Of a stretch of DNA of 64,000 bases, positions 35,012 to 44,739 are shown piece after piece; the stretch's first letter is position 1; every line of letters begins with the position of its first letter. The translations under genes and the position numbers were made by a program. The notes under the pieces are model-generated. The model was not told the DNA's origin and made no database searches. It saw nothing but the letters and a program-made list of their open reading frames with translations. Source of the DNA: Nicotiana tabacum (Eukaryota; Streptophyta; Magnoliopsida; Solanales; Solanaceae); contig NC_134084.1 of assembly GCF_000715075.1 (NCBI RefSeq), positions 97,382,411 through 97,446,410 on the forward strand, read 5' to 3'.

Positions 35012-36247
35012 TGTCACGACCCCAAACCGGACTCGGTCATGATGGTGCCTCTCATGAAGACAAGGCCAGTCGACACAATTCCCAAATCAACCATTTTCCA
35101 TTTAAAAGTGGTTTCTATACCATTTATAACCATTAATTTCATAATGAACTTTTAGAAGAACAATACGGAATAATTACACAAGCCCGACATCGGGGTGTCA
35201 CTAGTCATGAGCACCTACCAAGGTCTGAATACAACAAAAAAATAGTCAAGTGTACTAAGTACAGAAATGGAAATAAGATGAAGAAGCAGTGCTGCGAACG
35301 TCGTGCAGCCACCTTGCTAACTCTGATGACTCCACATCTGAGCAATCAATACCCGCTACTGGGTTCTGAAATACCTGAATCTACACACGAGGTGCAGGGA
35401 GTAATATGAGTACTCCAACCCAGTTAGTGATACGAGTAAATAAAGACTGAGCAGTAGGAAACAATGAATCCACATTCATGATAACTCAATAAGCACACAG
35501 GCTGCTAATTCAGAATACGAGTCGATCATCTTATTAAAATCCAGCCTTTTGGTAAAATCATTTGAAAATGCTTTCCGACAGTTTCAGTAGGGGTTCAATA
35601 CCATTTAACCATCCGAATTCACCCCGAGGCCCTCGGGACCTCAACTAAAAGCACCAACATGACCCAATACCTTATTCAAACTTGTTACAATCATCAAAGC
35701 ACCTCAAACAACATCAAATTACCCAAAACACATCGGATTCAAGCCCAGTTTTTGAGAAATCTTCCGAAATACGTTTTCGATAAAAAATCCAACCAAACCA
35801 CGTCCGAATGACCTGAAATTTTGCACACACATCCCACATGACATAATGAAACTACTTCAGCTCTCGGAATTCTATTCCAACTCCCGGATCAAAATCTCAC
35901 CTACCAACCAAAAATCGCCAAAAATCTTAACTTCGCCAATTCAAGCCTAGATCTACTCTGGACCTCCAAAACCAATTCCGATCACTCTCCTAAGTCATAA
36001 ATCACCCAACGAAGCTAACCAAATCAAAAAAATTCCGTTCCGAGCTCATATACAAATAAGTCAACTCTTGGTCAAACCTTTCAAATTCAAAGCTTTCATC
36101 TGAGACTGTTCTTTCAAATTCATTCGATTTTCTTGAAAACCAAAACCAACAATTTAAATAAGTCATAATTCATCACACAGGGCTAGTCATGCCCAAGAAC
36201 TGGTGAGCAAAGTGCAAAAGCTCAAAACGACTGGTCGGATCGTTACA
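35012..36247 (-). repeat. Element D 5' LTR, with internal deletion
   Basis: 1236 bp, nearly identical to both ends of the 3' LTR but missing the equivalent of about 28755-30735. The junction (ATACCATTTAACCATCC near 35600) has a short shared CATT at the break. The deletion removes the TATA box. Confidence 0.9.
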
Positions 36248-37361
36248 AAAAGGCTAACAATCAGAATTTTAGACTTGCTGGAGCTCTCCCGAGTAATACT
36301 GAGCCTAATCCTAAGGCTCAAGTCAATGTGGTTACCTTGAGAAATGGAAGAGTATTAAAAGAATTTCCAGAGAAAAGAAGTATACAGCTAGTCCTGAAGG
36401 AGAATTAGTTCCTAAGCCAGTTGAGGAGAATAAGAATGAGAACAAAGGATCAGAGCCAGTAATTGTGGCAAGACCACCACCTCCATTTCCACAAAGACTG
36501 CAAAAGCAAAAAGACGACACTAAGTACAAGAAATTCTTAGATATTTTGAGCCAAGTGCGTGTGAATTTTCCTTTGGTAGAAATTTTGCAGGAAGTGCCTC
36601 TGTATGCAAGGTATCTCAGAGATATTTTGGCAAACAAGCGAATACATACAGAGTTTGAAACAGTTGCACTTACTGAAAAGTGTAGTGTTAGAGTTCAGAG
36701 TAAACTCCCTCCTAAGTTGAAGGATCCTGGATGTTTCGCAATTTCTCTATCTCTTGGAAAACAAGAAGTTGGTAGAGCTCTGTGTGATTTAGGGGCTAGT
36801 ATAAATTTGATGCCATAATCTTTGTTCAAGAAACTCGGATTGGGGGTGCTTAGACCTACTACAATCACTTTACACTTGGCAGATAGGTCACTAGTTATGC
36901 TAGAAGGAATTATTGAGGATGTGTTAGTTCAAGTGGGAAAGTTTATTCTTCCTGTTGATTTTATTATTCTTGATTACGAGGCAGATGAGGAAGTACCTAT
37001 TATTTTGGGGCGACCATTCTTAGCTACTGGTGGAGCGATTATTGATGTTAGGGAAGGGAAATTAAAGATGAGAGTTGACGATGAAGAAATCACTTTTAAT
37101 GTGTACAAGTTACTTAAGCTCCCTAAGCATTATAAGGAGTTATGTATGATTACTGTGGTAGAACTGAAGGGGATAGAGTAGAGTCCTTGTGTGAATTATA
37201 GTGATTCAGATGGGACAACTGAGTTGGAGGAAGTGGTGTTGCAAGCTGAGTGTGTAAGGATGATTGAGAAAAGAGCCAGATATAAAAGAAGAGACCTTCT
37301 GAGAGCATGTAAAAAGGCTAGTATTAATGGGAGAAAGAAGAAGAGAAAGCACCCAGCCTAA
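36248..37361 (+). pseudogene. Element C gag end and aspartic protease, broken by stops
   Basis: 36248-36460 is the gag end (RLAGALPSNTEPNPKAQVNV) with a frame break. Protease runs 36465-37181 with one stop after INLMP at 36819. The signature LCDLGASINLMP keeps the catalytic Asp that A has lost. The second half is PIILGRPFLATGGAIIDV. After another stop the frame runs on to a basic tail (GRKKKRKHPA) and a stop at 37361. No polymerase follows. Confidence 0.87.
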
Positions 37362-37373
37362 GGAGAGCAGCAG

Positions 37374-37420
37374 TGTCGGGTCGCGATGTTAAATCAGGCG
37401 CTTGTTGGAAGGCAACCCAT
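37374..37420 (+). other. Conserved post-ORF RNA block, copy in C
   Basis: 13 bases after the last stop. Hairpin segment TGTCGGGTCGCGATG keeps five pairs (two of them G-U), followed by TTAAAT, GGCGCTTG, and AGGCAACCCA at the same spacing as in A and G. Confidence 0.75.
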
Positions 37421-37674
37421 CTTTACTGCTTTCTTTTATTTCTATTTTTTTCTTATTTTTGTTGTAGTGTCTGTTTTTGTTTTGTAGGATTATAAGCATA
37501 GGAAATCCATCGGAAGAATGAAGAAGTGAGTTAGATGGTTAGAACTAAGTGCGGGATGCCCACACAAAGGACCATGCCCGAGGGAAGTCTGAGTACCCCG
37601 TGAGCCACTTTTGCTTCGGCCATTGGCCTTTCAGAGAGTTTTTTGTCCACCCTCATTATTATTTTGCTTTATTT

Positions 37675-37717
37675 GTGCACTGGAGACACTGCACTCTTTT
37701 AAGTGTGGGGTGGGAGA
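37675..37717 (+). other. Internal hairpin plus polypurine-like tract, element C
   Basis: Arms GTGCA and TGCAC enclose CTGGAGACAC (a degenerate form of the G-AGGA-C tip), then TTAAGTGTGGGGTGGGAG. It is at the position equivalent to the internal copy in A. Confidence 0.6.
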
Positions 37718-37720
37718 ATT

Positions 37721-39090
37721 CTATAGATAATTAGTAATAGGATGTAGAAAAATTTTAACTTATTATCTTTGTTTTCGTAGTTGTGTAGTATGTTAGTAGC
37801 TCCTAAGAAAAATCAGAAAAAAAAGTCGAAAAATTGGACTCTTCCCGATGATGGATCTCCTAGACAGTTTTCTTGACGGATTTAAGTCTAAATAAAAAGG
37901 ACAAAAAGATTTTGTTTGTAGGTAGTGTAGTAATTACCCATTGATTTTTTTGTGCCACGGTTCTTTTCCAAGGGTTTTGTTTGAACCGAGTGTAGTTAGT
38001 TTTTTAGGAGTAGGAGTTATTATGAGGTGAATTGAATGGGAGCAATATCTCTTGACTTGTTAGGCCTTGAGAATAGTGAGTACTTTGGTTGTGACGGTTA
38101 GACTCAGTTTTTGACTCTTATATAAGTACCTTAAATTGTATAATCTTAGACTTAGTTTTGTTCAGTCTTGGAAGTGATATAGGCGTTTCTTTGTTGAGCT
38201 AGATATATATATTTTACCCGCCTAATTGTTATGTATCATAGTTAACCATTTGAGCCTGTAATCCTGTTTCTTTGGCAACCACATTACAAGCCTTACCCAT
38301 TTGTTTGAATTAACCATCTATTTGAACCTTTTCACCTCTCATAAGCACTTGAATTGTAATGAACTTTGTAAAAGTTAAAGTGTGGGGTAGTTGGTTTGGC
38401 TTTTGAGTGGAACTAATGAAATAAGGAGAAAGGTGCACTGTTTTGAAAAAAATGAAAGCCACTTGAATCGAAAAAAAATAGTTGTATTGCTGGGAAAAAC
38501 ATTCCTTGAGAATGGTGACTCTTGATGTAGTTGTGCTTAAAGAAGTATGGAGTTAATATACACTAATGTGAAGGTAGAGTTATGGGTTGACATAAGGATG
38601 GGGTTTAAATGTTAAAGTGTATGTATTAAAGTGCTTAGAGAGGTGTAGTCACTCTTATATCCAAATGTATCCTACCCGACCCGCAGCCGACATTACAACC
38701 AATTAAAGTCCTACTTGATCCTAGACTGAATGAGCTCGATTAGTAGAGTAGTACACTACGGGCAAGCCTATGGTGCATCTTTTGTGACATATGAATGTTA
38801 TTTCTGAGAGTGAGTGAATTCTTTCTATCTTGAGTTCCTAATTGTTCTTAAATTTTATTGTGTGTGGAACTAATCTCTTTTGTTGAGTGAGGGCACTTGA
38901 TTCATGAAGGAAAGGTAATGCCATTGACCTCTATGTTAGAGTAAGAGAGTAAGTTGTAAATAATGCAGGGTACTTGTGAGTCATCTTGAGGTGAAGATAT
39001 TACCCCCTTGTACTTCTATTTTAAAGATTCTTAGTGTGATGAGTTAGGAAAACTGTTTAAAAAGGTCGTGTCTATATAAAGTGTAGTTTG
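37721..39090 (+). other. Element C non-coding tail
   Basis: About 1.4 kb without ORFs, homologous to the element A tail (3902-5371) over most of its length. Confidence 0.7.
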
Positions 39091-39127
39091 ATTGCTCGAG
39101 GACGAGCAACATTTAAGTGTAGGGTAG
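39091..39127 (+). promoter_or_regulatory. AGGA hairpin and polypurine tract at element C 3' LTR
   Basis: Stem TTGCTCG-AGGA-CGAGCAA (39092-39109), then TTTAAGTGTAGGGTAG immediately before the LTR. Confidence 0.82.
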
Positions 39128-39583
39128 TGATGTTTGGCTATAATTTCATATTTTTAGTGCATTACTTACCTTACATTTTAGGTGCTTTAATACTAAACTA
39201 TACTACATGTGTGCTTAATTGAGTTTACTTTATGTTTAGATACTTTGGAGATGAATTTTGAACAAAATGACGAATTTGGAGTATATGGTGAATCAATATT
39301 AAATAGAGTCTTTATGATTGAAGACCAAAATCATTCAATGTGGAAAAAGAAACAATGTAAAGAATTGAAAAGTTAGGAAAAGAAGAGAAAACGTGAAATA
39401 CAAAAGTTAGGCAGCAAATTGAATCGAAGAAAGAGTCAGGCGATGTGAGGCAATTTGCTCGCGACAGAGCTCGCGCCGCCTGGGTTAAAGCGAGATCAAG
39501 CTCGCGTTAGAGCTTGTGAGGCACAGTGCACAGCGAGATGAAGCTCGCGTCGCACGGTCTCTAGCGAGGGTGTTCCGGATTTT

Positions 39584-40915
39584 TGATAAGTTGGTATTTT
39601 ACCAACTTATCTCGTCGTTAATTTTAGATTTTTGCTATATTTGATTGAGTAAATTGCGTGTTTAATGTCGTTTACATCCATTTTACAGGTTTTATGTGAT
39701 TTAGAAGTGATTGTGAAGAAACCAAGAGAAAACGAGTAAAAAAGGAGCGAAAATGAAAACTGGAACACTGCCCAGTAAATTACCCTTCGCAAACGCGAAG
39801 GGTTGAACGCGAATGCAAAGCTTCAGGAAATAAACCTTCGCGAACGCGAAGTGCTATACGCAAACAGGAAGGCACAAACGCGAACACGAAAGTGAAGGAA
39901 ACAAACCTTCGCGAACGCGAAGAAGAAAATGGGCGGAAAATCCTGGGTAGTTCTAGAATTTTACGATTTTGACCCCAAACCATTTAATACACAACTCAGC
40001 TTATTTGTAAAAGATCTTTGGCTTATTTTCAGTCCTTAGGCTAGAGAAGACAAGGTTTGGAAGTTATGGTTCTTGCACACACATTTGAGTCTTGAAAATT
40101 TGAAGCTTTTGGTTTTGAATTTCTTACCCATTTATGTTCATTTCTTTATTTTCTTGCTTTGTATTATATATCTAAGTATGTAGTATTTATTCCAACACTT
40201 GAATTTTATATTTATAGAAATATTCATAATTAAAGTGTAGATTAAATATCTTATTGTGCTTATGTATTGAACGATTTTTATTTATTATAAAGTGAGTTAT
40301 TGTTTCTTTAATTATTCTTGTTATTTAATGTTTTCAAAGGGATTAGCTAACCCTAGGACTCTCCCATTTACTTCGAATTAATTTTGGGAAAAATAATTTG
40401 GGGTTGGGAAAGATTAATTAACAAGAACTTGAGGATTTAACCCTCACTTTATAGATTCTACATAGGGATAGGATTGAACTACTTGTAGCCATAATCGGCT
40501 GTGCTTAATCTCTTAATTATTTTAGGGATACTTCAATTAGGAAGTTTTGTTAGTCTTTGGAAGGAGCTAATATAGAATTATTACCCGAGGCTAATGAACA
40601 TAAACGCTCTCATATTCGTAAAATCATAGAATCCATTGTATCGTTACTTGAGTGTAATTCACGTGTATCCATGCTTGTAGCCATTGATCATTTTATTTGC
40701 TTTCTAGGTTAGTTTGTATTTTCGCATTTAGCTACAATTATTTTCTAATAACATTTCTAAGTGTTTGATTTAGCATAATAAGTGATAATTCTCTTATACG
40801 CCTAATTGCCTACATATTGTTCTCTGTGGGATTTGACCTCGACTCATAGTTGGGTAAATTATATTGCATGCGACCATGTCCATTTACTTTTTAGTAGTGG
40901 ATTGGGACATTATCA
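39584..40915 (+). repeat. Element G 5' LTR
   Basis: 1332 bp. It starts with a perfect inverted repeat, arms GATAAGTTGGTA and TACCAACTTATC around TTT (39585-39611). Perfect palindromes CTTCGCG-AA-CGCGAAG lie at 39836-39851 and 39907-39922, with degenerate copies around them. A TATA-like TTTAATAC is at about 39984. The U5 box TCTCTGTGGGATTTGAC is at 40821-40837. Confidence 0.92.
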
Positions 40916-41064
40916 AAATTGGCGCCATTGCCGGGGAATAATTTGGCATATTTAGGTTGTTTGAGAAGTAAGCGTTAGTGCTTTGGTCCAAACTTGTGGA
41001 TATTTGTGTAATTGTTTTTCTTATCTTTGTTTATCTTCTTATTTGTTTTCTTAGTTTTTGAAAA

Positions 41065-42250
41065 ATGGCATCATATAATGAAAATTGGTCGGATGGTAGT
41101 TGTTCATACTTTGATGACCCTTGTCCTTATTGTGGAGGACCACACTCATGGCAAAATTGTTTAAGTTCTCCCAGGGGCGGATTGTGCGTACAATCTCAAA
41201 CCTATGAGTGGAGTATTTGTGATAAGTGTGGTCGTCAAAATGGACATTGGGATTATTGTGCTTATTTGTCTTTCCCTTCCCCAATCCCCCGCTATGATTA
41301 TTATACTTTTTATGATGAAATTATAGGAATATGGATGTGCAAGAAATTGAGTATGGTCAAAATGGAGAGTTCAAGATCATGTTAGAATGCCTACTTGAAG
41401 GAGGAAACAAAGAGCAAAATATCTTGGAGGAACTTTTGGAAACAAGTCTCCAAAATGATTTGGCACTTGAAAGGTTGAACTTACAAATGGGAGAAATACT
41501 TGAAGTTTTAGAGGTCCAAAAAGCTTCGGAAGTGAGTGATAGCCAAGAACCTTCCTTAGAGGTTGAAGCTGAAAATCCTTCTTTGGCACTTGATCAAAAC
41601 CAAGACGAAATCTCAAATGCTCAAAATGAGAAGATGATGCTCATGTTGGAGGCCATTCTTTAAAATGAGGAGAAGCACAACTTTGCACTCGAGGACTTGA
41701 AGCAAGTCTTGACTCAAAATGATGAGAATAACTTTGAAAGATCAAATGAAAATATTGGTTGAGGCTCATTATGCCCACCAACTTGACAGTGTGGAAAGAG
41801 GTCATGAAGAGTACGACTTCGAGGAAGAAAGTGAGCTTGATTTTGAGGAATCAAGAATTGAACGTCCGCCAATCGACTCCATGCTTGTTAGCTATTCCAA
41901 GAAAAATATGGAATTAGAATCAACCAGTGTAATTGAAAATATGGTTGAAAATGACTGTAGTTTGGGGGACCAAGAGGATGTCAAAATCCAGAAAGAATTG
42001 AAATTTGGAGGCTTGATATCACATTCCAAGCATTTCTCAACATTAGAGTTGTTTGGTGATATGAGAATTGAATTGTACGACTCAGTGAGGGATTGAAAGG
42101 AAGAAAGGCAAATGCCATATAATTTACAGTTTGAAGGTACAAGGAGGAAAAATGACATTCCTCACATGAAAGCTAAGAAATACGAAATGAAGAAATTATT
42201 GTGTGGTTTGATCATATACTCACTGACTCGCGTCGTGCCACGACGTTAAA
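41065..42250 (+). pseudogene. Element G ORF1: N-terminal zinc knuckles, acidic coiled-coil body
   Basis: Starts MASYNENWSDGSCSYFDD. Two knuckles lie at residues about 20 to 65: CPYCGGPHSWQNC and CDKCGRQNGHWDYC. A frame change at about 41330 leads to a Glu/Leu-rich helical region (41331-41663), then a stop and another frame (41719-42096) with acidic sequence. Reading on through one stop, the frame ends at TAA (42248-42250) inside the conserved RNA block. It may fill the place of gag, with knuckles at the N-terminus instead of the C-terminus. Not recognised beyond the knuckles; function unknown. Confidence 0.65.
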
Positions 42251-42278
42251 TGTGGCACTTGGTGAGAGGCAACCCATC
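42231..42278 (+). other. Conserved post-ORF RNA block, copy in G
   Basis: Hairpin CGTCGT-GCC-ACGACG (42231-42245), TTAAAT, GGCACTTG, then AGGCAACCCA. The outer pair of the stem is C-G here and A-T in A, a compensating change. The stop of ORF1 lies within the block. Confidence 0.78.
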
Positions 42279-43350
42279 GTTTTAAAATTTTTTAGTCATT
42301 TTTGAAATTTTATTTGTTAGAATAGCTTAGTATATTATATTTGACTAATCTTCCAAGTTTCAGAATTTTTGAAGTTGATTTGAGCAGGTCGGGGTGACCA
42401 GAGAGCCAAAAACAGTAACTTCTAGAATTGCAGATGCTCTGCTTCGCGTTCGTGATGGACCCACGCGTTCGCGAAGGGTAATAAGTTTCTTAGCCTACAC
42501 GTCCGCGATGTCTTACTCGTGTTCACGACTGTTTGACTGCTTTTGCTCTTCGCGTAGGCGACTATGATCTCGCGAACGCGATGCTTCAGCTAAGTTAAAA
42601 TTCTAAAAATACTGGAAACGGACACTTAACCCCTCTTTGCTCAAAGAACAGGTTCTTCTACTCCATAAGCCCCCAAAAATCAAATTATCCATAATCTTCA
42701 AGTCCATTGCGATTTTTCATCTCCATTTGTAAGGTATATGATTTCCTCTCTTGTCTCTTAACTATTTCTTCTCTTTCTTTGTGTGAAACAATAGAAGAGC
42801 AATCATGGTTGTTTAGTGCTTAGGGTTCAAATTTTGAGCCTTAAATGTTAACCTTATGTGTGAAATTTGTTGTTGCTTGCTGGTTGAGGTTGGTTGAGTG
42901 TGAGTGTCTTTTTATTGAAGAAAATTTGGGCAAGATCTATGCTATAATGGTCTGTAAAACGAACAAAGAAAAGAGGGCACACACACTGTTTGACAAAATC
43001 CCTGAAAGAAAAATACGCCTGGGCGAGGAAGATGACCTTCGCGAATGCGATGGTCTGCTCGTAAACGTGAAGGTCAAATTTCTGGCCAAAAATTTTTGAC
43101 CTTCGCGAACACGAAGGTCTAAATCTGGGAAAACTCTTTTTGCTCTTCGGAAACGTTGTAACCCTTATGCGATCGCGAAGAGCAATCACTGACAATCCTA
43201 AAAATGGCTCAAAATAGTAGCTTTGCACAGCTATGCCCAGGCCCTTTTTCTCCCATTTCTTTGGCCTAAATACTTCCTAATACATTGTTTTAAGTGTTTG
43301 TATGAGCTTTTAACATTGGTTGTCTATTTTGTAGGTAATTTGGGCATAAA
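42279..43350 (+). other. Element G inter-ORF spacer with CG-rich inverted words
   Basis: Non-coding. Contains scattered degenerate copies of the LTR word CTTCGCG/CGCGAAG at about 42440-42590 and 43030-43190. Confidence 0.6.
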
Positions 43351-44700
43351 ATGGATCCGGAACACAATGAAATTGAGCAAGAATATGTCCTCGAATCTGA
43401 ACAAGAGGAACCCTTTGATCATGACTGGTTTCTATCTGCAGAATGTGAGCGAAAATATGATGAGCTCTTGTCAAAGACCATCGTCCAGGAAAGAGGCATA
43501 AACATGGAAAAGGTTGAAGCTAAAATTTCGGGCTTCTACACAAGATTGGTAGAAAGCAGGTGGATTTGTTTTACCGATCAACCAAATGATGCCAACCACA
43601 CAGTAGTGTTGGAATTTTATGCAAACGCCATGAGGACCGACTTCCAAGGAATCTTAGTTACTACTGTGCAGGATGTGCAAGTCAATTTCAGCACTGAGGT
43701 AATCAACGGAATTTATGGCCTTCCCAATACCGATAATGAGGTTTACAGAGATAGAGCTAAAGCAGGAGGAAATCAGTGGTTAGTGGAAAAATTGCATGAT
43801 GGGGTGACCCCGAAGTGGATGACAATGCACAAAGGAGTTGATTCTCATGACTTCACTGCTGAGGCAAAGACATGGCTTTCTATTATCTGTGCAAGAGTCT
43901 TGCCTTCTACAAATGATACTGATGTGATACCAGAGAGGGCACTGATAATTGCTGCTATCATGGATGGACTACCTGTGAATGTGGGGGAGCATATTGTTAG
44001 AGAAATCGAGGAAGCCACCTATGGGAGGTTCAAGAGCCTATTCTTCCCATCCTTGATCACTCGACTATGTTATGATGATGTGGTGTTGAAACGCCCAAAT
44101 GATATTGATAAAGGTCCAGGAAAGCCGATGATCCACCCATTACTGAAAAGGGGACCCAGTGATAAGCAAAAAAAAAGAGGATTGATGTTGCACCCTCTTT
44201 ATTTGGGCAGTTCTCTGAGGCCACCACTGATCTCGCCGAATCCTTTGCACCTGCACCAGGGTCATTTGATCTCACGAGACCACTCACTTATCCAGTCAGA
44301 TATATGGAGTAGATGCGCACATTAGGCAACTTATAGTTGGCCTTCCTACTGGCCCACCTGGGGCTAGCACATCTACTGGCACTGCTGCCCCACTATCCCT
44401 GGATGACATGGTCAAAGAGCAAAAAGCAATAACGGTCAAGATGGAGGCCATGAACAACAGGTTGGAAAATATGAGCCGCCGGCAAGGGAAGATTGAGAAG
44501 CGGCAGAGAAAGTTCAGGGAGCATGAGAAAAAAAAGCAAATTTTTGTGGAAAATGATGCACAAGCTGAGTTCATTCTGTGGCTCACATGAATGAAAGTAT
44601 GATGATGATGAGGATTTGGAGCTCAAATTTTCCACCACCTCCAGCTCCGAGTGATGCAGTTTCAGGGAGCACATCCTTCATTTTATCTTATTTTATTTTG
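43351..44700 (+). pseudogene. Element G ORF2: putative plant transposon protein domain plus basic coiled coil
   Basis: 324 codons open from MDPEHNEIEQEYVLE (43351-44325), acidic N-terminus, then a domain with ESRWICFTDQPNDANHTVVL, EFYANAM, FSTEVINGIYGLP, TAEAKTWLSIICARVLPST, ERALIIAAIMDGLPVNVGEH and FPSLITRLCY. I recognise this as the plant family annotated as putative plant transposon protein, related in layout to the Athila ORF-1 type. A frameshift after a run of A at about 44169 moves the rest to other frames; 44408-44590 gives a basic coiled coil (RRQGKIEKRQRKFREHEKKK). It lies where Athila elements have their third, envelope-position ORF. No transposase catalytic residues are evident; function unknown. 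Confidence 0.75.
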
Positions 44701-44739
44701 TTGCATTAAGGACAATGCAACACTTTAGGTTGGGGGTGA
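44699..44739 (+). other. AGGA hairpin plus polypurine-like tract, element G
   Basis: Perfect 9-bp stem, arms TGTTGCATT and AATGCAACA around AAGGAC (44699-44722), then TTAGGTTGGGGGTGAC. The tip reads A-AGGA-C where the others have G-AGGA-C. It lies 1.6 kb before the 3' LTR, so it is the internal type. Confidence 0.75.

Larger units (their letters stand above)
28158..36247 (-). mobile_element. Element D: non-coding LTR element with Met-tRNA primer site, inside C gag-pro
   Basis: LTRs 28158-31378 and 35012-36247, exact 5-base duplication AAAAG (28153-28157 and 36248-36252). Primer site GGCTCTGATACCA (34996-35008) is on the minus strand. The interior of 3.6 kb has no ORF over 89 codons. Like B and E it begins TGTCACGACCC, so the three are one superfamily of LARD-like elements. 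Confidence 0.92.

Noticed and set aside
43351..44325. ORF2 of element G as a cut-and-paste DNA transposase
   Set aside because: Despite the family's usual name, no DDE-type residues or terminal inverted repeats are seen, and the ORF lies inside an LTR element with primer site and LTRs.
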